Shown here: positions 19,331 to 29,290 of the stretch, one piece after another | How the letters are laid out: the number at the start of each line of letters is the position of its first letter | How positions within the stretch are numbered: the first letter of the stretch is position 1 | Made by a program: the position numbers and the translations under genes | Notes under the pieces: generated by a model | Told to the model about the DNA's origin: nothing | Databases searched by the model: none | The model's input: only the letters and a program-made list of their open reading frames with translations | NCBI GenBank assembly: GCA_016195805.1 | Contig: JACPYT010000011.1 | Location: 1 to 64,000 of the forward strand | DNA length: 64,000 bases | Source: Hydrogenophilales bacterium | GTDB lineage: Bacteria > Pseudomonadota > Gammaproteobacteria > Burkholderiales > Thiobacillaceae | Reading direction: 5' to 3'

Positions 19331-21568
19331 TCATTCGCACGCCACGCTGGTTTGGGCGACCCACACGCTGCGCGCCTGGCTGACCTTGAGTTCGATCTGC
19401 GCCTGACTTCCAGCCAGGGCATTGGTCCGGAAAGGCAACACCGTTTCCGTCCAGGCCGGTCCGCTCAGCACCTGGGTGGTCAAGCCCACTGCAGCGAAAG
19501 GGGGCACGCCACGTCGCACACGAACCTGCACAGGCGTATCCGGGTCATCGGAACGGGTACGCAGGCGCAGCTCGCAATTGCGCCCTGGGACCAGGGGCAT
19601 CGATCGGCTGATTGCCAGGACCACCGTGCGACCGCCGCCAAGTTCGATGCAGCCATCCACGCCGCCGCCGCAGGCACCGCGATTGATCAGGTTGCCGCTG
19701 CCGTCGGGCGACCAGGCGTTCCAGTCATCGGCACGGAAGCGCGTCTTGAAGCGCTGCGCGACAATCGCCGGTCGTGGTGTTGCGGTGGAGACCATCTCGC
19801 CATGGGGTTCCTGACCGCGCTCCGAACGCCAGCGCTCAAGCGTGAACATGGCCGGCGAGCGGGTCTCGGTGCCCGGCCGTTCGGTCTCGTACGCCACCGC
19901 TTGCGTGCCGTGCGCCCGGTAATGGTTACGGTCGAAATCACCATGGCGCACCCCCGGATATTGGGAGACGATTTCCACGCCCAGGCTGCCGGGGCCATAA
20001 CTCAATGTGTTGTCGATCACACGATTGCCAGTCAACTCGGCACCCGGGCGCCGATGCCCAAAACTGAAATAGATCTGGTTACGGCGGTTGTCCGTCAGCG
20101 TGTTGCCTTCCACACGCAGGTTAAAACCATTATGGATATGCACGCCGCTGTCGGTGGCCGTCACCGTGTTGTCCTTGACCCTTACGCCGTTGGAAAGATC
20201 ATCGAGATAGATCCCCGAGTTGAACGGCCGGTAGGCGTTATCGGCCTCGCTGGCGCGCGTGCCGCGCACCGTGTTGCCGCTGACTTCGCTATCCAGCGGT
20301 GCGGAATCGTTGTCGGCCCATGAGTAGATCGCCCCGCAATCGTCGAGAACCTGGCAACTGTCCTCGACCGTGTTGTCCAGAATACGTGCCCGACGATGAA
20401 AACGAATGCCGATGTAGCCGGAGTCCGCCACGCGGTTGCCCTGCACGAGCACGTCCCTCGCCTGCTCCAGATTGATCGCCGCCAGGCTGTCGACCGGCGG
20501 ACCGATCACGCCGCTATGTTCGACACGGTTGTCGCGTACGACCAGAGCGCTCGAAGCAATCGCAACGAGTCCGTCGTGGCGGCTGCGCGCGATCACCGAA
20601 TGCAGAACGCGTATGTCCTTGCCCTGTTCGATCGCGATGCCGTCACGTCCGGAGTCGGCCACGTCCAGCCCGTCCAGTTCGACATACCGGCTGTTGACGA
20701 CCCGCACCCCGTCCAGCTGGCTGTGCGCAATACGCAGCCCCTCGATGCGAAGATGGTTCGCGCGAACAATTTGCAGACCGTAATCGAAGCGCGCCACCGC
20801 CACCGAGGGCATGGTCTGGCCAGCGGGCAGACGCAGCAGCAGTTCGCCCGACTGGGTGTCGAAGGCCCAGGCGCCCGGGTAGCTCAGCATCCACGGCTTG
20901 CCGCTCAAGTAGTAGCGCGTGCCCTTGCCAGGTGGATACACGGTGGGTTGATCCAGTGTCAGCCGGCCTTGCCTCCCCTCGTCCAGACGACGCTCCTCGA
21001 TCTTCCACTCCTGCGTGCGCAGACGCACCGTGGCACCTGCCAGATCCTTTCCGGCCAAAGCCGACGGCAGTCCGGAAAAGGCCATGCCAGTCTGGCTGCC
21101 GTCCGCAACCAGGTCGCCATCGCGTGGATAGCGTGCCGGCGCCAGATAGGCGCCATTCAGAAACACGTCTGCAGGCGTGAATTCCAGCGCCGCGGCCAGG
21201 ATGCCATCCGGACGCGCATGCCATCCCGTCACCGGCAAGGCGGCGTCGATCAGCGGCACAGCGTCGCAGGGCTCGCCATAGCTGCGCACCGTGATGGGCT
21301 GATCCGCGGTGCCGCTGCGGGTCAGCGTCAGCGCCTCGTGCCATACGCCGCCGCAGCGCAGCGCCAGCGTGTCGCCGGGCTGCAGCCTGGCCAGGCCGCC
21401 CTTGCGCAGGCTTTTCCAGGGGCCATCGCCATCCGATCCGGGCTGGGCCACCTTGCCGTCCCAGGCGTCGTTACCGGCCTGGTCGTCGATGAAATAGGTT
21501 TGTGCCGAAGCCGCCTGCATGGCCAGGCCAAGCCAGGCAGCCAGCACGGGGGCAATCAATGCGCGCAT
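19331..21568 (-). CDS. Exported right-handed beta-helix repeat protein
   Basis: 745 aa with a clear signal peptide (MRALIAPVLAAWLGLAMQAASA, cut about residue 22). An N-terminal segment typical of beta-helix polysaccharide-active proteins (FIDDQAGNDAWDG) leads into many short solenoid coils between about 280 and 520 (repeated NxV/I, DNTV, VRGN units). A C-terminal beta-sandwich-like region follows. Relatives include pectate/alginate lyases and C5-epimerases. No catalytic set can be fixed by eye, so it may cut, epimerise or bind the polysaccharide made by this locus in the periplasm. One nt separates it from the downstream GT4 gene. Confidence 0.8.
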   Translation of the reverse strand: MRALIAPVLAAWLGLAMQAASAQTYFIDDQAGNDAWDGKVAQPGSDGDGPWKSLRKGGLARLQPGDTLALRCGGVWHEALTLTRSGTADQPITVRSYGEPCDAVPLIDAALPVTGWHARPDGILAAALEFTPADVFLNGAYLAPARYPRDGDLVADGSQTGMAFSGLPSALAGKDLAGATVRLRTQEWKIEERRLDEGRQGRLTLDQPTVYPPGKGTRYYLSGKPWMLSYPGAWAFDTQSGELLLRLPAGQTMPSVAVARFDYGLQIVRANHLRIEGLRIAHSQLDGVRVVNSRYVELDGLDVADSGRDGIAIEQGKDIRVLHSVIARSRHDGLVAIASSALVVRDNRVEHSGVIGPPVDSLAAINLEQARDVLVQGNRVADSGYIGIRFHRRARILDNTVEDSCQVLDDCGAIYSWADNDSAPLDSEVSGNTVRGTRASEADNAYRPFNSGIYLDDLSNGVRVKDNTVTATDSGVHIHNGFNLRVEGNTLTDNRRNQIYFSFGHRRPGAELTGNRVIDNTLSYGPGSLGVEIVSQYPGVRHGDFDRNHYRAHGTQAVAYETERPGTETRSPAMFTLERWRSERGQEPHGEMVSTATPRPAIVAQRFKTRFRADDWNAWSPDGSGNLINRGACGGGVDGCIELGGGRTVVLAISRSMPLVPGRNCELRLRTRSDDPDTPVQVRVRRGVPPFAAVGLTTQVLSGPAWTETVLPFRTNALAGSQAQIELKVSQARSVWVAQTSVACE

Positions 21569-21578
21569 GGTCAGACCG

Positions 21579-22556
21579 TCAAGTGCGCGCTGCATCGGAC
21601 ACACAACAAGCCGTGATGCGGATGCGCTTACGGGCAGAAATCCCGGGCACCAGCGCCAGCAGGGACGAGGCTGCGAACAGCAGGCCACGCAGCCGCGTGC
21701 GCACGGACTGCCCCTCCATGCGAACCAGGTTGCGCACGTTGTGGCGGATATAGCCCGGCTTGAGCGTGCCCAGGGGCGAGGCGTAGCGCACCTCCTCGAT
21801 GCGGAAGCCGGCCTGGCGCAGCAGCGGCCGCAGGCTCTCGAGGCGATAGTGGAACAGGTGGGTGGGCGCCTGGAAAGACGACCAGCTATCGAGCAACAGA
21901 TCGTAATCGAGGCAATCCCGGTTCGGCACCGACACGATCAACTGGCCGCCCGGTGCCAGGCGCTCGCGCAGAAAGCGCAACACCTCGATGGGCCGGTGCA
22001 GATGCTCCAGCACCTGATTGAGGATGATGACGTCGTACTGCCTGGCCGGCAGCGCGCGCCAGTCGCCCGAATAGACCGCAAAGCCCCGATCGCGGATGTT
22101 CGCCACCGCATTCTCGTCCACGTCGAAGCCCTCGCACTCGAAGCCGTAGGCCGCATAGCGTTGCATCAGGGCGCCATTGCCACAGCCGAAGTCCAGCAAT
22201 CGCGTCGTCCCTTGTGACCGGGCACGCGGGAACATGTTGACGAAGCGTCCCAGCAGCGCATGCAGCAGCGCCGCGCCGAAGTCGCGGCGTCGACCATAGT
22301 GATAGGCGTAGATGGCCGCCATCACGCGGTTGTCGGGGCGTGGGGCAGCGTGGGTGTAGTAGGCCGAAGCCGGATAATAGGCGCCGATGTGATCCTCGTC
22401 CGGGGCATCCGCCAGGAAGCCGGCCTTGCAGGCACCGCAATGGAATAGCCGCCAGGTGCCGGGCAGATAGTGATACGAGTCGCGCACGTCGGCAATCTCG
22501 CGGGTCTGTGCTGAGGCGCAGAGCGGGCAGACAACCGGATTCGAAAGCGCACGCAT
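21579..22556 (-). CDS. Class I SAM-dependent methyltransferase with N-terminal zinc ribbon
   Basis: 325 aa. N-terminal CPLC ... CGAC zinc-ribbon pair (about residues 10-43), then a methyltransferase core with LLDFGCGNGALMQRY (motif I), DVIILNQVLEHLHRP and PGGQLIVSVPN. This zinc-ribbon plus Methyltransf_12-type arrangement is frequent in surface-glycan clusters, where it methylates sugars. It lies between the GT2 gene and the beta-helix gene with gaps of about 10 nt. Confidence 0.88.
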   Translation of the reverse strand: MRALSNPVVCPLCASAQTREIADVRDSYHYLPGTWRLFHCGACKAGFLADAPDEDHIGAYYPASAYYTHAAPRPDNRVMAAIYAYHYGRRRDFGAALLHALLGRFVNMFPRARSQGTTRLLDFGCGNGALMQRYAAYGFECEGFDVDENAVANIRDRGFAVYSGDWRALPARQYDVIILNQVLEHLHRPIEVLRFLRERLAPGGQLIVSVPNRDCLDYDLLLDSWSSFQAPTHLFHYRLESLRPLLRQAGFRIEEVRYASPLGTLKPGYIRHNVRNLVRMEGQSVRTRLRGLLFAASSLLALVPGISARKRIRITACCVSDAART

Positions 22557-22569
22557 GGCAGATCTCCGT

Positions 22570-23340
22570 TCAGCGGTCCAGGGGAGAAAGTTCGGGCGAC
22601 CCGGCCAGCGTGCGCAGCTTGCGTTGCAGGCGGTAGAGCTTCATGCCGGCTGCCAGGCGCAGCGGCGCGACGTGGGTCTGGCGCACCCTGTCGCGCTCGG
22701 CGAAGGTCTGCGCCTGGTTCCGGGCGCTTTGCCCGCCCGTGTCGTAGCGCACGATGGGGCGCGGCAGATAGCGCACCCGGGCGCCGCCGCGAAACACGCG
22801 CAGCATCCAGTCGTAGTCGGCGTTGATGCGGTAATCCAGGTTGAAGCCGCCGAAGCGCTCGAACAGCCGCCTGTGGGCGAATACCGCCTGATGGCAAAGA
22901 TCGCCATAGATCAGATTGCTTGCGGTCACCCGGCCATAGCTGCGCAGAAACGGACCGTCCGGCGTCAGATAGATGGCGTCGCCAAACACCAGATCCAGAT
23001 CGGGGTCGGCGGCAAATTCCCGCAGGGCTGCCTCGACCACCCCCGCATCGGCAAAGCAGTCCGCGGCGTTGAGAAAATGCAGGACATCGCCGCGTGCCAG
23101 GGCGATGCCCTTGTTCATGGCATCGTAGATGCCGCTGTCCTTCTCCGACACCACGGTGCCGGTAATGTCTGCATAGCGCGCCACGATGTCCTGCGTGCCG
23201 TCCCTGGAGGCGCCGTCCACCACCACGCTCTCCAGCGGCCGCCAGCTCTGGGCGCGCACCGAATCCAGCGTCTGGCCGATGCTGGCAGCCGCATTGAAGC
23301 AGACGGTGATGATGCTTGCCAGCGGCTTCTGGGCGCTCAT
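22570..23340 (-). CDS. Glycosyltransferase family 2 protein
   Basis: 256 aa, GT-A fold. SIITVCFNAAASIGQTLDSV at the N-terminus binds the nucleotide sugar; VVDGASRDGTQDIV and the SEKDSGIYDAMNKGI segment are typical of WcaA-like GT2 enzymes that work on colanic-acid-type polysaccharides. The DxD equivalent is in LNAADCF. The start overlaps the stop of the upstream GT4 gene by four bases, so the two are coupled. Confidence 0.92.
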   Translation of the reverse strand: MSAQKPLASIITVCFNAAASIGQTLDSVRAQSWRPLESVVVDGASRDGTQDIVARYADITGTVVSEKDSGIYDAMNKGIALARGDVLHFLNAADCFADAGVVEAALREFAADPDLDLVFGDAIYLTPDGPFLRSYGRVTASNLIYGDLCHQAVFAHRRLFERFGGFNLDYRINADYDWMLRVFRGGARVRYLPRPIVRYDTGGQSARNQAQTFAERDRVRQTHVAPLRLAAGMKLYRLQRKLRTLAGSPELSPLDR

Positions 23341-24551
23341 GCCTGATACACCTGTTCGATCAAGGGCACCGCCTTGCGGACATCGGCTGCCTGACTCAGC
23401 ATCGGAACGCTTGCCGGTTCGGAAGCAGCGGGCAAACTGCCCAGGGCCGCCACCAGGCTGGCCATGTCCTCGAACAGGCTCAATTGGCCCGGGTGGGTTT
23501 CGTAGGCTTTCAGTTCCGGCGTAGCACCCCGGTTGAGCGCCAATACCGGACGGCCAAGCGACAGCGCCTCAACGGTTGTGCCACCGAACGCTTCCTCACA
23601 TAGTGAAGTCACAATGACCTGGCGGGCCCGGGCGGTCAGCTGAATCACCTCCTGATAAGGCGTCCAGCCCAGGAAGCGAAGCCATGCGTGCGGGTATTGG
23701 CCCTGCAGCCTCGCGAGTTCGGGTCCATCCCCGGCAACGGTCACATGGCGGCCAGCAGGCAAACTGGCCGAATAAGCGTCAAGAAATGCGCCAACCCCTT
23801 TAGTCGTATCGATCCGGCCGACGATAAGGATATCCGGCGCTGACGTGGATGGCTGAGCGACGGACAGCACATTCGATATGGCCGAGACATCCAGGAAGTG
23901 CGGTACGACGTACACAGTCCGGCTATCCAGCGGCCCAAGGGTTCTGATGGCGTTGTCGCGCAAGAACTTCGACACGAAGATCACCTTATGGCGGCGGAAA
24001 GCGCGCGCCACGGCCTTGCGCCAAAGGCGCACGCTGAGCGCAGACAGTGCGCGCTGCACGGCACTGGGCTGAGCGGCCGCACAGCCGGCGCAGGCCCGGG
24101 GATCGGTCTCGCGGCAGACGCTGCCGTTGCGGAAGCGGGTAAAGGTCAGGCAGTCGCTGCCCTGGTCGTGGCGGGTCTGCACGAAGTTGAGGTGCGACGG
24201 AATCAGGTTGGCCAGGATGGGCAGGTGACCGTGGTAGTGAATGACATCGTATTGATCGGCCACGGCCAGGATGGCTCGGGCGAAGCGCCGCGTCAGATAG
24301 ACATGCCGCCAGTAAATGAAAAACCCCAGCCGGTGTTCCTTCCAGTTGGCGCCCCGCGTGTCGAGCGCAGCCAGAAAACGCCCGCGGAACGCCACATCGC
24401 CCGGTTGGTTCTCATGGGGGTGAAAGGTGTTGCCCATCAGGTCCACCGTGTGGCCGGCCTCGATCAGCGCGTTGCCCAAGGTGATGACATGTTTGCCCAG
24501 TCCGCCCAGGGTTGGGCTGGGAATATCCTCGCTGACCAGCAGGATGCGCAT
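23337..24551 (-). CDS. Glycosyltransferase family 4 protein
   Basis: 404 aa from MRILLVSEDIPSPTLGGLGKHV. The ATG comes two bases after the flippase stop (TGAGCATG), better than the track start that overlaps the flippase. A Cys-rich loop CRETDPRACAGCAAAQP is near 150-165. The donor half shows IVGRIDTTKGVGAFLDA and EEAFGGTTVEALSLGRP with the E-x7-E pattern. It probably assembles the repeat unit on the cytoplasmic face. Confidence 0.9.
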   Translation of the reverse strand: MRILLVSEDIPSPTLGGLGKHVITLGNALIEAGHTVDLMGNTFHPHENQPGDVAFRGRFLAALDTRGANWKEHRLGFFIYWRHVYLTRRFARAILAVADQYDVIHYHGHLPILANLIPSHLNFVQTRHDQGSDCLTFTRFRNGSVCRETDPRACAGCAAAQPSAVQRALSALSVRLWRKAVARAFRRHKVIFVSKFLRDNAIRTLGPLDSRTVYVVPHFLDVSAISNVLSVAQPSTSAPDILIVGRIDTTKGVGAFLDAYSASLPAGRHVTVAGDGPELARLQGQYPHAWLRFLGWTPYQEVIQLTARARQVIVTSLCEEAFGGTTVEALSLGRPVLALNRGATPELKAYETHPGQLSLFEDMASLVAALGSLPAASEPASVPMLSQAADVRKAVPLIEQVYQA

Positions 24552-24553
24552 GC

Positions 24554-26050
24554 TCAGCGCCACCCCAGCTTCGTGAAGACGGCCGTGCGCTCCTGCGGGC
24601 GCAGAATGAAGCGGACGCCCACCCCCAGCATGAGTGCCGCCATGGCCAGGCCGGCCAGGACGCCGCCGATCACGCTCGGGAACAGCGCATATTGAACCCC
24701 CCAGCCCACGGCACCGATCCAGGACAGATGGAACAGGGTGGGAACAATGCTCTTGGCGACTACGGTCAGCAGGGGAACTGAAATCGTCTTGCGATGGACA
24801 TGGAGCAGGAACGCCGTGGTCATGGTCACGGACAGGATGAAATGCGCCAGGGCTGCGCCGAATATCCCCATTTTCGAGACAAAAACGAAACTGAGCAGGG
24901 CGCCGAGCAAGCCCCGCGTCACCGCGTATCCGCCTGTGATGTGCGGATGCCCCAGGCCATCGGTAATCTGGGTCGGCAGATTCGTCAGCGAATCGAGGAA
25001 CAGGGAGGCGGCCAGCAATGCAAGAATGGCTGCGCTCTGGTTGGCAATGGCCTCGCCCACCCAGAGTTGCAAGGCCGTATGCCCGGTCACGATCAGCAAG
25101 ACGGACAGGGCGCCGTTCAGGTAGATCGTGTAGCGGGTGGCCACCAGGTAGATTTCATTGAGCTTGTCCACCTCCCCGCGCGCGGCGAGCGCGCTGGCCA
25201 TGGGAAACATCACGGCGCCAAGCCGGTTGATCAGAGAAAAAACGCGTCCGGTAAGCGTGTACGGAATGGTGTAATACGTCAGCGCCCGCATGTTCACCAG
25301 GGCGCCGATGATGAGCTTGTCGGCCTGTTCGCCGGAAATACTGGCAATGCGCTTCAGGTAGGCAAAACCACTGAATCCGAAAACGGCGCGGGCGAGTGCG
25401 CGTTCGGGAAACTGCCAGGCAAAGGTCGGCATCAGCTTGCGGACCATGCGCCAAAGCATGTAGACATTGACCATGCTCGCGAGGGTGCGAAACAGGACCA
25501 CTGCAACCAAATGGCCTCCGGCCAGCAATACGGCCACGGTGAGCAGGGGCACGATTGTGCCGAACATCACCTCATAGCGGCCGGAAATGTCGTAGCGGCC
25601 CAGGCCTTGCGGAATGCTTTGCAGATAGGACTGGAGCTGGCTGAAGAAAAACGCGACGGCAGCAATGCGCAGGGAAGTCAACGCTTCGGGCTCGCGAAAA
25701 TCCGCGATGTTAAAAACGTCGTGCACCAGCCAGGGTGCGGCCAATGCGATGCCGATGCAGCCTAGCAAACCTATCCCCGCGTAAAGATAGAGCCCAAGCG
25801 TCACGACCTGGCAGGATTTTTCATGCTGGTCGTCGGCGTGGTATTCGGCGAGAAATTTGACCGAGCCTGCGGTCACATTGACGTCGAGCAGGGCGAAATA
25901 GCCGACGATGGCCATGATCAGCGTGAAGATTCCGTAATACGGCGTGCCCAGGTAGCTGAGGGTGATGGGGAGCGTGACGATCGTGACCAGCGCCGGCAGC
26001 GCGCCGCCGGCGAAGTTGCTTGCGGCGTTTCGCAGGATGTCAGCACGCAT
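24554..26050 (-). CDS. Polysaccharide flippase (Wzx-type, MATE/MOP superfamily)
   Basis: 498 aa from MRADILRNAASNFAGGALPAL, with about 12 to 14 membrane helices spread along the whole length. The N-terminal pattern and PITLSYLGTPYYGIFTLIMAIVGYF are typical of PST/Wzx flippases, which move lipid-linked repeat units across the inner membrane. It overlaps the polymerase gene by 11 nt. The ORF track's extra 20 residues are dropped. Confidence 0.9.
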   Translation of the reverse strand: MRADILRNAASNFAGGALPALVTIVTLPITLSYLGTPYYGIFTLIMAIVGYFALLDVNVTAGSVKFLAEYHADDQHEKSCQVVTLGLYLYAGIGLLGCIGIALAAPWLVHDVFNIADFREPEALTSLRIAAVAFFFSQLQSYLQSIPQGLGRYDISGRYEVMFGTIVPLLTVAVLLAGGHLVAVVLFRTLASMVNVYMLWRMVRKLMPTFAWQFPERALARAVFGFSGFAYLKRIASISGEQADKLIIGALVNMRALTYYTIPYTLTGRVFSLINRLGAVMFPMASALAARGEVDKLNEIYLVATRYTIYLNGALSVLLIVTGHTALQLWVGEAIANQSAAILALLAASLFLDSLTNLPTQITDGLGHPHITGGYAVTRGLLGALLSFVFVSKMGIFGAALAHFILSVTMTTAFLLHVHRKTISVPLLTVVAKSIVPTLFHLSWIGAVGWGVQYALFPSVIGGVLAGLAMAALMLGVGVRFILRPQERTAVFTKLGWR

Positions 26051-27473
26051 GGTTGTTCTTGCCGGTTGAAGGATTGAGCCCGGCGGCGCGGGCCAGGTAA
26101 GGCAGGGCAAGCATCAGGCCGAGGACCTGCATGGTGCGGTATTCGATGATGGGGGTGCCGCCCAGCATATTGGGCATGGAGACCAGGATGCCCGCCAGCC
26201 CCGTGGCGGCGAGGGCCTGCCAGACCGGCGATTCGAGCGTGGCATTCAGGCGCACCGCATCGCGCGAGCTAACCCAGAGCGCGCCGATGAACGGGATCAG
26301 CCCGACCAGGCCGGTCTTCAGCCAGACGTGCAGGAACCCGCTGTGCATGAAGAAGAAGCGGCCGCGGTGAAACGCCACCTGCTTGCTGCTGGAGGCTTCG
26401 TATTCGCCCCAGTTGCCGACCCCGAGCAGGAAATGCTGCCGGATAGTGTCCATCGCCAGCCGCAACTCGAACAAACGCCCCGAATCCTCCGTCAGTTTGC
26501 CGCCGCTGGCCATGTCCGGGAACAGCGTGCCGATCAATCCGCCCTGGCTCGACTCGGCGAACCGGTAGGTCCACAGCGAAAACACGCCGAACAGGGCCAC
26601 GCTGCCCACCGTTGCCACCAGCGGCCAGCTGACCTTTTTCCGGTATAGCCAGAGGAATGCCAGGCCGGCCAGCATATAGCCGGTCCAGGCGGTGCGCCGG
26701 TAGGAGAGGATGACCACCAGCGTGGCCGTAATGAGGAGCGTCAACAGGAACAGCTTTTTCCAGGGATGCTGGCGCAGGCCGTCGCGGTCGGTCAGCCTGG
26801 CCGCAGCCAGGAAGGCCCCCATGGTGGCGAGGATGGAGTCGTTGATATCGAAGAACGTCAGCTTGATATTGAGGTGCTCGTAATTGGCGTAATAGTTCGC
26901 GTCGTCGCCGCCTAACAACGCGAACCGGATCAGGCCCCAGCACACACGAAGAAACACGCACAGCATGAAGAAGCTCAACAACTCGTTGACCGCCTGCTCA
27001 TCCCTGAATGCCCGCAACAGGACGAAGACGAGAATGATCGCGTTCATCAGGTACATGGTTCCCGATTTGTACAGGATGAAGAAAATGCTCTTGTCCAGGA
27101 TAAGTCCGACGAAAATCTGGGCGACAAACACCAGGCCGAAGAACAGCAGGTATTTGCGCACCTCGGCTTTGGGCGCCGGGAGGCGATTCCAGATGGCGTG
27201 AAAGCCCACGATTCCGGCCAGCCAGAACAGGTACAGGTTGACGAAGGGGAAATAAAGAACCCCTGAGCCGCGGCTGTATATGCGGCGCGACGCATCGTCA
27301 TCGAGCAGGCCGTATTCCGACCCCGAGAAGAAAATCAATATGCCCAGATAGGGATAAATGAGGTAGCGCGCCCAGCGGCCAGCCAGCGCACCGCTGGTGA
27401 TGGCACCCAAGGCAAGAATGAGAGGGGTGCCTATCAGCATCCCCCAGTAAATCACGGTCTGGAGCGTAAACAT
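26040..27473 (-). CDS. O-antigen ligase / Wzy-like polymerase
   Basis: 477 aa with about 11 or 12 membrane helices. A long periplasmic loop between about 310 and 390 contains FELRLAMDTIRQHFLLGVGNWGEYEA and the downstream HSGFLHVWLKTGLVGLIPF, the shape of the Wzy_C (O-antigen ligase) family. It should polymerise repeat units or transfer them in the periplasm. It is directly downstream of the sulfotransferase gene (2 nt) and upstream of the flippase. Confidence 0.87.
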   Translation of the reverse strand: MFTLQTVIYWGMLIGTPLILALGAITSGALAGRWARYLIYPYLGILIFFSGSEYGLLDDDASRRIYSRGSGVLYFPFVNLYLFWLAGIVGFHAIWNRLPAPKAEVRKYLLFFGLVFVAQIFVGLILDKSIFFILYKSGTMYLMNAIILVFVLLRAFRDEQAVNELLSFFMLCVFLRVCWGLIRFALLGGDDANYYANYEHLNIKLTFFDINDSILATMGAFLAAARLTDRDGLRQHPWKKLFLLTLLITATLVVILSYRRTAWTGYMLAGLAFLWLYRKKVSWPLVATVGSVALFGVFSLWTYRFAESSQGGLIGTLFPDMASGGKLTEDSGRLFELRLAMDTIRQHFLLGVGNWGEYEASSSKQVAFHRGRFFFMHSGFLHVWLKTGLVGLIPFIGALWVSSRDAVRLNATLESPVWQALAATGLAGILVSMPNMLGGTPIIEYRTMQVLGLMLALPYLARAAGLNPSTGKNNHAC

Positions 27474-27475
27474 AC

Positions 27476-28315
27476 TTACTTGAAGCGGGGGTGTGGCAGC
27501 TTGCTGCTGACGGATTGCTGGAAGTAATCCAGGACTTTGCCGATCGGACGGTAGACCCGGTTTGCGCGCCGCAAGCGATCCATCCGACGCGCGATCTCAT
27601 CCTGGTGAGCGGCGATCTCTTCTTCAAAACGGGTGCGTGCCCATTCATACAGCTCAAGATCAAGCGCGTTTTCCTGCCTGATTTTCTCCAGGACCAAGGG
27701 GGCGATCTGTTTGCTCTTGTTCTGGGTGACATTCTGGTCCAGGTAATAGGGCGCCCATTCCCAGCCCAGCTTGATCGCCATCAAGGCCAGCGATTCATCG
27801 AAGCGTTCCGAAATTCCAGCCACCGAGAAATGCGTCTCGACGTTGCGCTTGGCGATCTCCAGGTGCTCCCGCCCGCAAGCTCCGTAAGGTAGATCTCTGT
27901 CAACGCCACACAGGAGCCTGACCTGGCCGTTGTCAATTTCTTCGGTGATATGAGAAGAAATAAACTCTGCAAGGCCGATATGGTTGCGCGTCACTTCCTG
28001 ATGGAGGTAATGGCGCCGCGTCCGCTTGACATAGAAGTAATGCGAGACAACCCGGTCGACCGGGTTGCGCAGCAAGGTGATATAGGTGCTATCCCCCTCC
28101 AAGTACCGGTGTACCCCAAAAGCGAAGTGCCCCTTTAGCAAGCGTACTTTCTTTCGGTCTTTTTCCGGATACGCGCAGAACTCCGAAAAGTGGCGTTGAG
28201 CCTCTTCATAAACCGAGAAATACGATGAACGGGGATAGTGTCTTTCGAGTATCGAATGCAATGTCGTTCCGGCCGCCTTGGGAATGTGCAGAAATACAAG
28301 GTTCCGGGCACGCAT
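27476..28315 (-). CDS. Sulfotransferase family 2 protein
   Basis: 279 aa. The N-terminal HIPKAAGTTLHSILE is the 5'-phosphosulfate-binding loop for PAPS, and LLRNPVDRVVSHYF is the 3'-phosphate-binding motif. These place it in the carbohydrate sulfotransferase (family 2) group. Transfer of sulfate to a sugar of the polysaccharide is likely given its place between the polymerase and the GDP-fucose genes (2-nt gaps on both sides). It could also be a bifunctional or inactive relative; no acceptor evidence exists. Confidence 0.88.
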   Translation of the reverse strand: MRARNLVFLHIPKAAGTTLHSILERHYPRSSYFSVYEEAQRHFSEFCAYPEKDRKKVRLLKGHFAFGVHRYLEGDSTYITLLRNPVDRVVSHYFYVKRTRRHYLHQEVTRNHIGLAEFISSHITEEIDNGQVRLLCGVDRDLPYGACGREHLEIAKRNVETHFSVAGISERFDESLALMAIKLGWEWAPYYLDQNVTQNKSKQIAPLVLEKIRQENALDLELYEWARTRFEEEIAAHQDEIARRMDRLRRANRVYRPIGKVLDYFQQSVSSKLPHPRFK

Positions 28316-28317
28316 CC

Positions 28318-29286
28318 TTATCCCCTTGCCACAAACTCTGAGTAGGCCGATGCAAGGCCTTTATGCAGGGGCATGGAAGGCATCCATCCCATTGCCTTCA
28401 ACCGCGTGACATCCAGGAGTTTTCTTGGCGTGCCATCGGGCTTGGTTGGGTCGAAAATGATCTGGCCGTTGTAAGCCGTTACGGATTTTACGATCTCCGC
28501 CAGTTCCCGAATGGCCAGGTCTTCTCCCACCCCGATGTTGACCAGGGGCGGCAGGCCGTCATTGCGATCCTGCCCCAGCAAGGGGAGGAAGCGTTCATCC
28601 GGCAGGTCCATCAGGTACACACAGGCATCCGCCATGTCCTCGCTGTACATGAATTCCCGCTTCGGGGTGCCCGTGCCCCAGACCGTCACGGTCGGGCTGT
28701 TGTTTAGCTTGGCCTCATGGAATTTTCGAAGCAGCGCCGGAATGACATGCGAGTTCTCCGGGTGGTAGTTGTCCCCGGGCCCATACAGGTTGGTCGGCAT
28801 CACCGCCAGATACTGGGTTTTGTATTGGCGGTTGTAGCTCCAGCACATTTCGATGCCGGCGATCTTGGCCAGGGCATAGGGGCGGTTGGTCGGCTCCAGT
28901 AGTCCGGTCAGCAGATGTTCCTCCTTCATCGGCTGAGGCGCGAGCTTGGGGTAGATGCAGCTGGAACCGAGGAACAGCAGGCGCTTGACGTTGTTCTTAT
29001 AGGCAGCGTGGAGGATGTTGGTCTGGATTGCGAGGTTGTCGCGGATGAACTCTGCCGGATATTCGTTGTTGGCGTGGATGCCGCCGACCCGGGCCGCGGC
29101 GAGGAAGACGTAGTCGGGCTTCTCGGCGGCGAAGAAGGCTTCGACTTCAGCCTGGCTGGTGAGGTCGAGTTCGGCGTGGGTGCGCGTCAGGAAGTTCGTG
29201 TAGCCCTTGTCGCGCAAATTGCGCATCAGGGCGGAGCCGACCAGGCCGCGATGGCCTGCGATATAGATTTTTGCGTCGCGATCCAT
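28318..29286 (-). CDS. fcl: GDP-L-fucose synthase
   Basis: 322 aa, starting at [24 protein letters not shown]-binding [16 protein letters not shown] with the catalytic Ser, and YALAKIAG (Tyr/Lys); [15 protein letters not shown]-type sequence is present as [15 protein letters not shown]. It epimerises and reduces GDP-4-keto-6-deoxymannose to GDP-L-fucose. It follows gmd by 4 nt, so the two enzymes of the pathway are together. The source of GDP-mannose lies outside this window. Confidence 0.96.
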   Translation of the reverse strand: MDRDAKIYIAGHRGLVGSALMRNLRDKGYTNFLTRTHAELDLTSQAEVEAFFAAEKPDYVFLAAARVGGIHANNEYPAEFIRDNLAIQTNILHAAYKNNVKRLLFLGSSCIYPKLAPQPMKEEHLLTGLLEPTNRPYALAKIAGIEMCWSYNRQYKTQYLAVMPTNLYGPGDNYHPENSHVIPALLRKFHEAKLNNSPTVTVWGTGTPKREFMYSEDMADACVYLMDLPDERFLPLLGQDRNDGLPPLVNIGVGEDLAIRELAEIVKSVTAYNGQIIFDPTKPDGTPRKLLDVTRLKAMGWMPSMPLHKGLASAYSEFVARG

Positions 29287-29290
29287 CACG

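Noticed and set aside
19304-21616. Plus-strand ORFs of 339 and 406 aa
   Set aside because: Antisense to the beta-helix gene; low-complexity composition and no motif.
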